A stretch of 64,000 nucleotides of DNA from Allobosea sp. Root483D1. Its GTDB lineage: Bacteria > Pseudomonadota > Alphaproteobacteria > Rhizobiales > Beijerinckiaceae. Within the stretch, counting starts at the first letter, position 1; every line of letters starts with the position of its first letter. This document shows, piece by piece, positions 34,232 to 42,546 of the stretch. The stretch spans positions 248,001-312,000 of the forward strand of contig NZ_LMJW01000016.1 in assembly GCF_001429505.1 (NCBI RefSeq), in the 5' to 3' direction. Position numbers and translations under genes: made by a program. The notes beneath the pieces are model-generated. The model made no database searches. It was not told the DNA's origin and saw only the letters and a program-made list of their open reading frames with translations.

Positions 34232-35269
34232 TTACTTGTAGAGCCCCTTTTTCGCCAGCCAATCCTGGATCACCTGCGCGACCGCGAGGTTGTTCTTGTC
34301 CATCATCAGCATGTGCGAATTGCCCTTGATGCCGATGGCGGGCAGGTTGACGACCTCCACCGAGCCGCCGGCAGCGCTGATCTTGTCGCCGAAATCGGTC
34401 GCGGTCTTGCGGATGGTCGGCCAGCGCGCGTCCTGCTCGATATAGTCGCCGAACACCATCAGGACGGGGATGTCCTTCAGCGCCGCGGCCTTGGCCGGAT
34501 CGCCGATGCCGGCCGGCTCGACGGCGATCAGCGCCTTGACCTTGTCAGGCCGCGCCTGCGCCACCTTGAAGCCGAACTGGCCGGACTGGCTGTGGAACGA
34601 GATCACGCAGGGGCAGACCCTGTCGACCTCGGCGATATAGGCATCGATGATCATCTGGTCGGTCGAGGTCCAGCGCGGCACGATCTGCTTGACGAAGTTG
34701 TCGTAGCCCTCGGCCGGGAACTGGCTGCCCGGCAGGTATTTCCGCTTGGCCGGATCGCCGTCGTAACCGCCGCTTGCGCCGATGCGGAAGCGTTCGAACG
34801 GGTTCGCCGTGGTCAGGAACAGTGGCTCGCCGGGGATGACATCCGGGTACATCGCCCAGCTTGAGCGGCCGCGCTCGACCGCATCCGAATTGTAGACCGA
34901 CCAGCCCTTGCGCAGGAAGAATTCGAGCCAGCCCTGGCGGCCGTCGGGCGTGGTCTCGTAGTTGACGCCGGTCATGCCGCCGCCATGCCAGAGCAGCAGC
35001 GGAGCGCTGCCGCGCTCGTTCTGCGGCAGGAAGTACTGCACATACATCTGCCCGGTCTGGTAGGTGCCGTTGGGATCGACGCGAGCGGGTGTGCCGCCCG
35101 GCGTGAACACCACGTCCTTCACCGGCCGCCCGGAGATCTCGACCAGCTTGCCGCCGACATGGAAGGAGCCCATCCCGCGCAGGGAGATCGGCTCCTGCGC
35201 CTGCTGCGCCTGTGCCGCGCCGAGGCCGCAGGCGAGGCCGAAAGCGGCCGCCAGAACGTGACGTCTCAT
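34232..35269 (-). CDS. Secreted alpha/beta hydrolase (esterase-like)
   Basis: A 345-residue exported hydrolase. The start at 35269 follows GGGAGGAACC and gives a signal peptide (MRRHVLAAAFGLACGLGAAQAQQ). The core shows LLLWHGGGMTGVNYE (oxyanion His-Gly-Gly), a VYNSDAVERGRSSW segment, a nucleophile in SFHSQSGQFG, LMVFGDYIEQD with the probable acid, and a C-terminal GNSHMLMMD with the catalytic His. This is a conserved but uncharacterised esterase-like group. It lies downstream of ridA on the same strand, with a 21-bp interrupted palindrome between them. Confidence 0.82.
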   Translation of the reverse strand: MRRHVLAAAFGLACGLGAAQAQQAQEPISLRGMGSFHVGGKLVEISGRPVKDVVFTPGGTPARVDPNGTYQTGQMYVQYFLPQNERGSAPLLLWHGGGMTGVNYETTPDGRQGWLEFFLRKGWSVYNSDAVERGRSSWAMYPDVIPGEPLFLTTANPFERFRIGASGGYDGDPAKRKYLPGSQFPAEGYDNFVKQIVPRWTSTDQMIIDAYIAEVDRVCPCVISFHSQSGQFGFKVAQARPDKVKALIAVEPAGIGDPAKAAALKDIPVLMVFGDYIEQDARWPTIRKTATDFGDKISAAGGSVEVVNLPAIGIKGNSHMLMMDKNNLAVAQVIQDWLAKKGLYK

Positions 35270-35383
35270 GGTTCCTCCCGTCGCCGCGATGGGCGTTGTT
35301 GTTTGCGCGGCCATCTTCGGCCGCGCCGCGCGAGGGAGACAATGGTCTTTGCGTGCGGGAGTGAAATGCAAATGCCGGAGTGA

Positions 35384-35404
35384 TTGATGCAGGTGATGCA
35401 TCAA
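35384..35404. promoter_or_regulatory. Interrupted palindrome upstream of the hydrolase gene
   Basis: TTGATGCA-GGTGA-TGCATCAA has two perfect 8-base arms around a 5-base spacer, 115-135 bases before the hydrolase start and just past the ridA stop. The form suits a homodimeric regulator. Which protein binds is unknown. Confidence 0.5.
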
Positions 35405-35415
35405 ATCGCTCTGCC

Positions 35416-35805
35416 TCACTCCACTTTGCCGAGATAGGCGGTCGCGTCGATCTCGACGAGACAGTCGGGCGAGCCGAGCCCGTTGACGATGCAGGAGACG
35501 CGATGCGGCGCCTCCTCGGCGAAGTTTGCGAAATAGACCTCGTTCATCGGCTCCCAATAGGCCCGGTCGGTCACGTACACCGTGCACTTGACCACGTCCT
35601 TCAGGCTCGCCCCGGCCTCATCGAGCAGGGCCTTGATGTTGTCGATGCATTGCTGCGTCTGCCGCCTCGCATCGCCAGTCGCATACTTGCCCTGCTGGTC
35701 CGCGCCGACGCAGCAGACGAACATGAAATCGCCGGCGATCGTCGCCTGGGCGAAGGGCAGCCGGCTCTTGTAGACCCGGTCCGAGGAAACGCTGCGCTTG
35801 GGCAT
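35416..35805 (-). CDS. RidA family protein
   Basis: A 129-residue member of the RidA/YjgF/UK114 family, which forms trimers that hydrolyse reactive enamine/imine intermediates or act in catabolic pathways. Visible family segments are PFAQATIAGDFMFVCCVG, a central QQCIDNIKALLDEAGASLKDVVKCTVYVTD split across two helices and strand, and the C-terminal VEIDATAYL. Canonical RidA has Arg in a CIVxGLPxPxxLVEIEA-like context; here the segment is PHRVSCIVNGLGSPDCLVEID, so it belongs to a divergent subgroup. Three 21-bp-spaced repeats lie upstream. Confidence 0.88.
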   Translation of the reverse strand: MPKRSVSSDRVYKSRLPFAQATIAGDFMFVCCVGADQQGKYATGDARRQTQQCIDNIKALLDEAGASLKDVVKCTVYVTDRAYWEPMNEVYFANFAEEAPHRVSCIVNGLGSPDCLVEIDATAYLGKVE

Positions 35806-35834
35806 GAGGTCGTCCTTTCCTGGCGCAGAGCCGG

Positions 35835-35883
35835 TTGAATCAATGTCCGAACGGGTTGAATCGTGCTCTCAGGCGTTTGAATC
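35835..35883 (-). promoter_or_regulatory. Three direct repeats with exact 21-bp period upstream of ridA
   Basis: TTGAATC (GATTCAA on the coding strand) occurs at 35835-35841, 35856-35862 and 35877-35883. The period is exactly 21 bases, two helical turns, so all units face the same side of the DNA. They cover -30 to -78 relative to the ridA start. The arrangement suggests cooperative binding of a regulator. Confidence 0.55.
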
Positions 35884-36051
35884 GCGATCGCAGCGGACCG
35901 CGCCAAGCGCTTGACGGGCTTCGAACTTTTGCGCTGCGGCACATCACCCTTGCCGTAGCGGTGGCCAGCGGCCACTTGCGGGTGTATAGGCCGCCCTTCG
36001 CGCCAAGATGAGGTTAACGCAGGCGCGACATGTGAAATCAGGAGCAAGACG

Positions 36052-37437
36052 ATGTCCGAGCGGTGGACGCCCGAGAGCTGGAGGGCAAAACCCGTCCAGC
36101 AGTTGCCGGAATATCCGGACCAGGCAGCCTTGAAGGCGGTTGAGCAGCAGCTCGCCGGCTTTCCGCCGCTCGTTTTTGCAGGCGAGGCGCGCAAGCTCAA
36201 ACGGGCGTTGAGCAAGGTCGCAGCCGGTGAGGCCTTCCTCCTCCAGGGCGGCGACTGCGCCGAAAGCTTCGCCGAGCACTCGGCCGACAACATCCGCGAT
36301 TTCTTCCGTCTGTTCCTGCAGATGGCGGTGGTGCTGACCTTTGCCGGCGGCTCTCCGGTGGTGAAGGTCGGGCGTATCGCCGGCCAGTTCGCCAAGCCGC
36401 GCTCGGCCCCGACCGAGACGATCGGTGGCGTCGAGCTACCGAGCTACAAGGGCGACATCATCAACGACAACGAGTTCACGCCTGAGTCCCGGATCCCGGA
36501 CCCGCGCCGCCAGCTCGAGGCCTATCGCCAGTCGGCGGCGACGCTGAACCTGATCCGCGCCTTCGCGACCGGCGGCTACGCCAATCTCGACCAGGCGCAT
36601 CGCTGGATGCTCGGCTTCGTCAAGGATTCGCCGGCGTCGCACCGCTACCAGGAGGTGGCTGAGCGCATCACCGAGGCGCTCGACTTCATGCGCGCCATCG
36701 GCATCGATCCGGAGACGCATCCCGAGATGCGGACCACGGACTTCTACACCAGCCACGAGGCGCTGCTGCTCGGTTACGAGCAGGCGATGACGCGTACGGA
36801 TTCGACCAGCGGCGAGTGGTACGACACCTCCGGCCACATGGTCTGGATCGGTGATCGCACGCGTCAGCTCGATCATGCCCATGTCGAGTTCTTCCGCGGC
36901 ATCAAGAATCCGATCGGTCTGAAATGCGGGCCCTCGACCACGGTCGATGGGCTGCTCAAGCTGATCGATGTGCTCGACCCGCAGAACCAGGCCGGCCGCC
37001 TGACGTTGATCGGCCGCTTCGGCGCCGACAAGGTCTTCGACCACCTGCCAGCCTTGGTGCGCGCCACCAAGCGGGAAGGGCGCAATGTCGTCTGGTCGTG
37101 CGACCCGATGCACGGCAACACGGTCAAGGCGGCGAGCGGCTACAAGACCCGGCCCTTCGACCTGATCCTGACCGAGGTGAAGAACTTCTTTGCCGTGCAT
37201 CAGGCCGAGGGGACGCATGCCGGTGGCCTGCATCTCGAAATGACCGGCAAGAACGTCACCGAGTGCACCGGTGGCGCACGGGGCATGACCGATGCGGACC
37301 TCAACGACCGCTACCACACCTTCTGCGATCCGCGCCTCAACGCCGAGCAGGCGCTGGAGATGGCCTTCCTCGTCGCCGAGCTGGTCAAGCGCGAGCGCGC
37401 CGGCCGCGCGCGGCCCGAGGTCGAAGCGGCCGAGTAA
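36052..37437 (+). CDS. aroG: Class II 3-deoxy-7-phosphoheptulonate synthase
   Basis: DAHP synthase joins phosphoenolpyruvate and erythrose 4-phosphate in the first step of aromatic amino acid synthesis. At 461 residues it is the plant-like class II type normal for Rhizobiales. It opens [19 protein letters not shown], has the metal-binding Cys in [52 protein letters not shown] and the late SCDPMHGNT and [19 protein letters not shown] in sequence. A 15-bp palindrome (35961-35975) lies upstream and a strong hairpin follows the stop. Confidence 0.97.
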   Translation: MSERWTPESWRAKPVQQLPEYPDQAALKAVEQQLAGFPPLVFAGEARKLKRALSKVAAGEAFLLQGGDCAESFAEHSADNIRDFFRLFLQMAVVLTFAGGSPVVKVGRIAGQFAKPRSAPTETIGGVELPSYKGDIINDNEFTPESRIPDPRRQLEAYRQSAATLNLIRAFATGGYANLDQAHRWMLGFVKDSPASHRYQEVAERITEALDFMRAIGIDPETHPEMRTTDFYTSHEALLLGYEQAMTRTDSTSGEWYDTSGHMVWIGDRTRQLDHAHVEFFRGIKNPIGLKCGPSTTVDGLLKLIDVLDPQNQAGRLTLIGRFGADKVFDHLPALVRATKREGRNVVWSCDPMHGNTVKAASGYKTRPFDLILTEVKNFFAVHQAEGTHAGGLHLEMTGKNVTECTGGARGMTDADLNDRYHTFCDPRLNAEQALEMAFLVAELVKRERAGRARPEVEAAE

Positions 37438-37441
37438 CCGA

Positions 37442-37478
37442 CAAGGTGACGGGCCGGCTTCATCTGCCCGTCACCTTG
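37442..37478 (+). terminator. Terminator hairpin of the DAHP synthase gene
   Basis: CAAGGTGACGGGC and its perfect reverse complement form a 13-bp stem around an 11-base loop, 4 bases after the stop codon. No T run follows, but the stem is very stable. Confidence 0.7.
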
Positions 37479-37549
37479 ACCACCTAACCCCCGCCTCCCA
37501 TGGTCGATGCCGAGAGCGGCTGAAGCCGACGAGGCGGGGGGAGACGGTG

Positions 37550-38386
37550 ATGAAGCTCAAGGTTGCGGCGGCGCTGGCCGCTTTTCTGGTCGCGGCGCCT
37601 GTGCTGGCGCAGGAAGCCGCCAAGAAGCCCACGTCTGCGAGCGGTCGTTTCGTCGAGATCGCGCGCTTCAAGGCGCCCTCCGCCCGTCAGGCCGCAGCCG
37701 TCGATACGGGGCATGTCTACGCGATCACCGACCGGGCCATCGCCAAGCACGACAAGGCGACCGGCGCGCTGGTCAAGGAATGGAAGGGGGCCGAGGACGG
37801 CCCGATCATCCATCTCGACAGCGGCGCGGTGGTCGACGGCAAGCTCTACGCCGCCCATTCCAACTACCCGGCATCGCCGATGACCAGCTCGGTCGAGATC
37901 TGGGATGCGCAGACGCTCGAGCATGTCGGCTCGCACAGCTTCGGCATCCTGCTGGGCTCGCTCACCTGGCTCGACAAGCATGACGGCGCCTGGTGGGGCG
38001 TCTTCGCCAATTACAGCCGCGTCTTCGGCCAGAGCCAGCAGCCCTATGGCAATTCCTACTGGACGACGCTGGTGAAGTTCGACGAGGCCTGGAAGCCGGT
38101 CCAGGGCTGGACCTTCCCAGCCGCCGTGATCAAACGGGCCGAGCCGATGAGCATGTCGGGCGGCAGCTGGGGCAAGGACGGCCTGCTCTACGCCACCGGC
38201 CACGATCACAAGGAGGTCTATGCCCTGCGCCTGCCCAAGATGGGCTCGGTGCTCGAACTGGTCGGGACTTACCCGATCGAGGGCGAGGGCCAGGGCATCG
38301 CCTGGGATCGCAGCGGCGGCGCCGACACGCTGTGGATGATCAGCCGGGCGAAGTCCGAGCTGATCGGTCAGCGCTTCGAGCGCTGA
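37550..38386 (+). CDS. Secreted beta-propeller-like hypothetical protein
   Basis: A 278-residue exported protein with signal peptide MKLKVAAALAAFLVAAPVLAQ. The start at 37550 is preceded by GGGGGGAGACGG. The mature part has repeating strand patterns (GHVYAITDRAIAKHD, GKLYAAHSNYP, VEIWDAQTLEHVGSHSFG, GLLYATGHDHKEVYALRLP, IEGEGQGIAWDRSG), like a small beta-propeller or quinoprotein-like fold. No catalytic motif is recognised. It is monocistronic between the DAHP synthase gene and a convergent outer-membrane gene. Confidence 0.75.
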   Translation: MKLKVAAALAAFLVAAPVLAQEAAKKPTSASGRFVEIARFKAPSARQAAAVDTGHVYAITDRAIAKHDKATGALVKEWKGAEDGPIIHLDSGAVVDGKLYAAHSNYPASPMTSSVEIWDAQTLEHVGSHSFGILLGSLTWLDKHDGAWWGVFANYSRVFGQSQQPYGNSYWTTLVKFDEAWKPVQGWTFPAAVIKRAEPMSMSGGSWGKDGLLYATGHDHKEVYALRLPKMGSVLELVGTYPIEGEGQGIAWDRSGGADTLWMISRAKSELIGQRFER

Positions 38387-38398
38387 CCGGGGCGCGGA

Positions 38399-39274
38399 TC
38401 AGAACTTCAGCGCAGCGGCGACGCGGGCGGTATTGACCGTCACCGTCGTGCCCTCGACCTCGGCGAAGCGGATGATCTGGTATTCGGCACGCAGGAACAG
38501 GTTGTCGGTGAGAGCCCAGTCGACGCCAGCGCCGGCGCTGAGGCCGAAAGCGTAGGTGTTGTTTTTGGTGCTGCCGACCTGCAGCGGATATCCTACGGCA
38601 CGTACTCTAGTTTCGTTGACTTGGCCGGCATTCGTTACGATTGCGATGTCGGCGTCGATCGTCGAGGTCGTGTTGAAGCGCCCGAGCGCTGCGCCAATGG
38701 TCCCAAAGGGCATGATCCGGCCGTAGGCCCAGCCCATGCGCAGGCGCAAGGTGGCGTAGTCGTTGAGCTTGGCCGCCTGATTGGGAGCCATTGACCAGTC
38801 ATAAACGCTGCCGCTCTGCAAGGAGCTGCGCCTGGCAATAGGCGGTATTTTGGATTGATAGGAATGCCCGGAGCGAGTGTAATCGGCTTCGAAGCCAAGC
38901 ACGACATCGTCGAAGAGATAATTGTAGCCGACAATGCCGAAGAACTGAGCGCTGCTATCGCTCTTTTCGGGCTGGTTATCGATATACGAGCCCATATCCC
39001 GCTCGGCGACGAGGTCGGAATTGCGGAAGGCAGAATTGGCCAAAACTCGCAACCCTTCGTCCATTTTGAACTTGGTGTCGCTGACGCCAGCACCGCCGCC
39101 GAAATAGAAGCCGGACCAGTCGAAGCGCCCGCCCCCGAACATCGGCGGCGCTTCCACCGGCTGGTCGATCTGCGAGCCCCTGAGATAGTCGGCGCCTTGC
39201 GCGGCTTGCGGCAGCGCCAGTGTCCAGGCTATCGCGACGACGGGGGCGAGGGCGGCGATAGATGCAGCACGCAT
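38399..39274 (-). CDS. Outer membrane beta-barrel protein
   Basis: A 291-residue exported barrel. The start at 39274 gives a signal peptide (MRAASIAALAPVVAIAWTLALPQAAQGAD). It has the family opening FDWSGFYFGGGAGVSDTKF, internal strands (GIVGYNYLFDDVVLGFEADYT, LRLRMGWAYGRIMPFGTIGAALG, GLSAGAGVDWALTDNLFLRAEYQII) and the C-terminal ARVAAALKF with terminal Phe required for barrel assembly. It is a longer relative of the barrel at 15346. The middle section (residues about 100-170) is less conserved and lower in GC. A 21-base interrupted palindrome (TTAACCC/GGGTTAA, 39340-39360) lies upstream. Confidence 0.85.
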   Translation of the reverse strand: MRAASIAALAPVVAIAWTLALPQAAQGADYLRGSQIDQPVEAPPMFGGGRFDWSGFYFGGGAGVSDTKFKMDEGLRVLANSAFRNSDLVAERDMGSYIDNQPEKSDSSAQFFGIVGYNYLFDDVVLGFEADYTRSGHSYQSKIPPIARRSSLQSGSVYDWSMAPNQAAKLNDYATLRLRMGWAYGRIMPFGTIGAALGRFNTTSTIDADIAIVTNAGQVNETRVRAVGYPLQVGSTKNNTYAFGLSAGAGVDWALTDNLFLRAEYQIIRFAEVEGTTVTVNTARVAAALKF

Positions 39275-39441
39275 CGCGTGTCTCTCCAAGCAGCGGCCAG
39301 CACGATGGTAGCGCCGGTCCGGAGACAATTCATGCGCGGTTAACCCTAATGTCGGGTTAATGGATTGCCGATCAGGTCATCCTCGATCAGACATCCGCCC
39401 GCGGTCGACATTTGCGATTCCCGGCTGTGAGGAGAGGGCGG

Positions 39442-39735
39442 ATGATTCGGCATATCGTGTTCTTCACAGCCAGGCAGGCCGAGGATGTCGGCGAGATCCA
39501 GCGACTGCTGGACCGCCTTGGCGATATCCCGCACGCACTCGCCTTCGAGATCGCGGCCAACGCCAGGATCGATCCGATCGGCAATGAGATCGATATCGTC
39601 GTCTACGGGGAGTTTGCCGATGAGGCTGCGCTTGCCGCCTGGAAGGCGCATCCGATCTATGACGAGACGACGCAGGCGGTGCGCCCCTTGCGCGAATTGC
39701 GCTACTCGGCCGACTTCCGCTCGTCGCTTCGCTGA
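39442..39735 (+). CDS. Dabb-family stress-responsive A/B barrel protein
   Basis: A 97-residue single-domain protein of the stress-responsive A/B barrel (Dabb) family. It starts MIRHIVFFTARQ, the classic opening strand, after AGGAGAGGGCGG, and contains NEIDIVVYGEFADEAALAAWKAHPIY, with the WxxHP motif typical of the dimeric alpha+beta barrel. Such proteins bind small aromatic or fatty substrates; function here is unknown. It lies 78 bases upstream of nadE on the same strand and may share its transcript. Confidence 0.88.
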   Translation: MIRHIVFFTARQAEDVGEIQRLLDRLGDIPHALAFEIAANARIDPIGNEIDIVVYGEFADEAALAAWKAHPIYDETTQAVRPLRELRYSADFRSSLR

Positions 39736-39813
39736 CCCGTCCTTGCGAAAACGCAGGGGCGGACCGGGCGCCGCACCGTTGCTGGCGCGGAGACCGCAAG
39801 CTACATCCAGATC

Positions 39814-41553
39814 ATGACTGCGACCTCTCTTCGCCTGGCGCTCGCCCAACTCAACCCGATCGTCGGCGACGTCGCCGGCAACGCCGAGAAGGTGCGGGCC
39901 GCCCGCCGCGACGCGGCCGCCGGCGGCGCCGAGCTCGTGATGTTCCCCGAACTCTTCCTCTCGGCCTATCCGCCGGAGGACCTGGTGCTGAAGCCGGCCT
40001 TCCAGGACGCCTGCCGCAAGGCCTGCGAGGAACTCGCCCGCGAGACCGCCGATGGTGGCCCGGCCGTACTCCTCGGTCTGCCCTGGCTCGAGGACGGCAA
40101 GCTCTACAACGCCTATGCCCTGCTCGATGGCGGCCTGATCCAGTCGGTGCGCTTCAAGGTCGACCTGCCCAATTACGGCGTCTTCGACGAGAAGCGTGTG
40201 TTCGAGCCCGGCCCGCTGCCCGGCCCGATCGTCTTCCGCAACCATGTCCGCCTGGGCATTCCGATCTGTGAAGACATCTGGGGCGAGGAGGTCGTCGAGT
40301 GCATCGCCGAGACCGGCGGCGAGATCCTGCTGGTGCCGAATGGCTCCCCCTTCCGTCGCGGTGTCATCGAGGAACGGCTCAACGTTGCCGTGGCTCGCGT
40401 CGTCGAGAGCGGCCTGCCGCTGGTCTATCTCAACCAGCTCGGCGGCCAGGACGAACTCGTCTTCGAGGGCGCCACTTTCGTCCTCAATGCCGACCGCAGC
40501 TTCGCCCATCAACTGCCGGCCTTCCGCGAGACGGTCAGGATCACGCAATGGGAACGCGGACCTGACGGCTGGCGCTGCCTGCCAGGAGAGATCACCCCGA
40601 TCGAGAGCGGCGACGAGGCTGATTACGCCGCCTGCGTGCTGGGCTTGCGCGACTATGTCGAGAAGAACCGCTTCCCGGGCGTCGTTCTCGGCCTATCCGG
40701 TGGCATCGATTCCGCCATCTGCGCGGCCATGGCGGTCGACGCGCTCGGACCTGAGCGCGTGCGCTGCGTGATGATGCCCTATCGCTTTACCTCGCAGGAG
40801 AGCCTCGACGACGCCAAGAAATGCGCCGACGCGCTCGGCGTGCGCTACGAGATCGTGCCGATCGCCGATCCGGTCGAGGGTTTCGAGGCGGCCTTGGCTG
40901 AGCTCTTCGCCGGCACCAATCGCGGCATCACCGAGGAGAACCTGCAGAGCCGGGTGCGCGGCACGCTGCTGATGTCGATCTCGAACAAGTTCGGGCCGAT
41001 GGTGGTGACGACCGGCAACAAGTCGGAGATGTCCTGCGGCTACGCCACGCTCTATGGCGACATGAACGGCGGCTACAACCCGATCAAGGACCTCTACAAG
41101 ACCGAGGTCTTCAGGCTTTCGGCCCTGCGCAATCGCTGGAAGCCGGCGGGCGCGCTCGGGCCGGACGGCGAGGTGATCCCCGAGAACATCATCGTCAAGC
41201 CGCCTTCAGCCGAATTGCGCGAGAACCAGAAGGACCAGGACTCGCTGCCGGCCTATGAGGTGCTCGACGACATCCTCGCCTGCCTGATCGAGCATGAGAT
41301 GCGCCTCGCCGACATCGTCGCCCGCGGCCATGACCTCGAGACGGTGAGACAAGTCGAGCGCCTGCTCTATCTCGCCGAGTACAAGCGCCGGCAGGCGGCG
41401 CCGGGCGTCAAGGTCACCGTCAAGAACTTCGGCCGCGACCGGCGCTATCCGATCGTCAACCGCTTCCGCGATTCCGGCGAGCCGGCGCACGAGCCGGACC
41501 GGTCGTTGGTCAAGGGTGTCGGCAAGGCCGGCGGCGAGAGCTTCGATTTTTAG
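39814..41553 (+). CDS. nadE: Glutamine-dependent NAD+ synthase
   Basis: Last enzyme of NAD synthesis, amidating nicotinic acid adenine dinucleotide with ammonia released from glutamine. It has 579 residues. The N-terminal nitrilase-type glutaminase domain has the triad E46 (MFPELF), K115 (RFKVDLPN) and C152 (GIPICEDIW). The C-terminal synthetase domain has the ATP P-loop SGGIDS at 295-300, the TTGNKSEMSCGYATLYGD stretch and PSAELRENQKDQDSLP. A REP-like repeat follows the stop. Both activities therefore look intact. Confidence 0.97.
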   Translation: MTATSLRLALAQLNPIVGDVAGNAEKVRAARRDAAAGGAELVMFPELFLSAYPPEDLVLKPAFQDACRKACEELARETADGGPAVLLGLPWLEDGKLYNAYALLDGGLIQSVRFKVDLPNYGVFDEKRVFEPGPLPGPIVFRNHVRLGIPICEDIWGEEVVECIAETGGEILLVPNGSPFRRGVIEERLNVAVARVVESGLPLVYLNQLGGQDELVFEGATFVLNADRSFAHQLPAFRETVRITQWERGPDGWRCLPGEITPIESGDEADYAACVLGLRDYVEKNRFPGVVLGLSGGIDSAICAAMAVDALGPERVRCVMMPYRFTSQESLDDAKKCADALGVRYEIVPIADPVEGFEAALAELFAGTNRGITEENLQSRVRGTLLMSISNKFGPMVVTTGNKSEMSCGYATLYGDMNGGYNPIKDLYKTEVFRLSALRNRWKPAGALGPDGEVIPENIIVKPPSAELRENQKDQDSLPAYEVLDDILACLIEHEMRLADIVARGHDLETVRQVERLLYLAEYKRRQAAPGVKVTVKNFGRDRRYPIVNRFRDSGEPAHEPDRSLVKGVGKAGGESFDF

Positions 41554-41573
41554 AGCGAGGAACCGCGTCGTCC

Positions 41574-41610
41574 TTCCGGGGCAGGCCGAAGGCCTGAGCC
41601 CGGAATGACG
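41574..41610. repeat. REP-like palindrome
   Basis: TTCCGGGGCAGGCC-GA-AGGCCTGAGCCCGGAA followed by TGACG; nearly identical to the unit at 16867-16899. It lies between the convergent nadE and PG-binding genes and could terminate both. Confidence 0.75.
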
Positions 41611-41628
41611 GCTAGGGAGGCGGCGCGT

Positions 41629-42408
41629 CTACAGCCAGAACCCGCCGATCTGGTTGGCCGCCGGATTGGCGATGCAGGCCGTCATCCGGTCGAGCCAGAT
41701 GCGCTGATACTTGGCGTTGGCGCCGTGCTGGGTGTCGACGTCGTAACGGCGCTGGATCAGCTTGACGCGGCGCTTGATGTGCAGGTCCACGAGGCTGTTG
41801 AGCTGAGTGATCAGCCCGCCGATCGTCGGCGCACGGGCGATGGTGAGCTGATGCGCCAGCGCCCGGCAGACGACGAAGCCGACATCGTAGTGGAACTGCT
41901 CATGCGCCAGCAGAGGCGCGGTCAGCACCACGCCGATCCTGACCTGCGCGTTCGGCCAGACCTCGATCTCGTTGGGCACGCCGAAGGCGTAGTCGGTGCC
42001 GACCAGGCGGGCGCCCTTGTCGAAAATCTCGTATTCGAAGGCGGTGTAGGCGTCCTGCACCGTCCCGTCGGCCGGATCGATCACCATCGGAACCTGCAGG
42101 AAGTCGCCGGCCTTGAGCTTGATCGGCAGGCGCATCGCGCTCACCACGACGCCGGCAGGCGCCGGATTGTTGGCCATGTGCAGCAGGGTTGCGCCGCCCG
42201 GATCGACACGCGAATCCGTGCTCGGCATCTTGAGGTAGACCTGCTGGTAGCGCTTGATCGCGCCCCTCGTCAGCGGTCCGCAATCGCCATCGACATTGAG
42301 CAGGGCGACGCCGAGCGCGGCGACATGCGGATTGATAGTCGCCTGAACCAGGCGGACATCGGCAGCCACGTTCTTGCCGCCAAGCCCGACCGAAGCCGTG
42401 ATGCTCAT
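41629..42408 (-). CDS. Peptidoglycan-binding-like protein with HExxH metalloprotease motif
   Basis: A 259-residue protein with no signal peptide. The N-terminal 60 residues resemble a peptidoglycan-binding domain ([30 protein letters not shown]). The C-terminal part contains [25 protein letters not shown], with HExxH at 169-173 in a helix, as in zinc-dependent proteases such as DUF922 (HEQgHfdi). A third zinc ligand is not certain. The combination, without an export signal, suggests delivery by a specialised route or an internal role, but no secretion genes are nearby. The GTC- and Cys-bearing tail ([17 protein letters not shown]) is unusual. Function is inferred from motifs only. Confidence 0.68.
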   Translation of the reverse strand: MSITASVGLGGKNVAADVRLVQATINPHVAALGVALLNVDGDCGPLTRGAIKRYQQVYLKMPSTDSRVDPGGATLLHMANNPAPAGVVVSAMRLPIKLKAGDFLQVPMVIDPADGTVQDAYTAFEYEIFDKGARLVGTDYAFGVPNEIEVWPNAQVRIGVVLTAPLLAHEQFHYDVGFVVCRALAHQLTIARAPTIGGLITQLNSLVDLHIKRRVKLIQRRYDVDTQHGANAKYQRIWLDRMTACIANPAANQIGGFWL

Positions 42409-42546
42409 CCTCGCCTCCCAGCGTTGATATCGACATCCCCGTCGCCTTCTAACCTTGCGTCAATCTGGGCGGTTGTCGATCTCATTCCAACAAGCATGCG
42501 CCGTGCCCTTGCCCTCGCGCCGTTCCCGCGCGACAAGCGGCCGGTC

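Noticed and set aside
35806..36051. Attenuator/leader peptide before the DAHP synthase gene
   Set aside because: No short frame rich in Trp, Phe or Tyr followed by competing hairpins; only a single palindrome GTGGCC-AGC-GGCCAC (35961-35975) is seen.
39340..39360. CtrA binding site
   Set aside because: Two TTAA units are present but 13 bases apart instead of 7.
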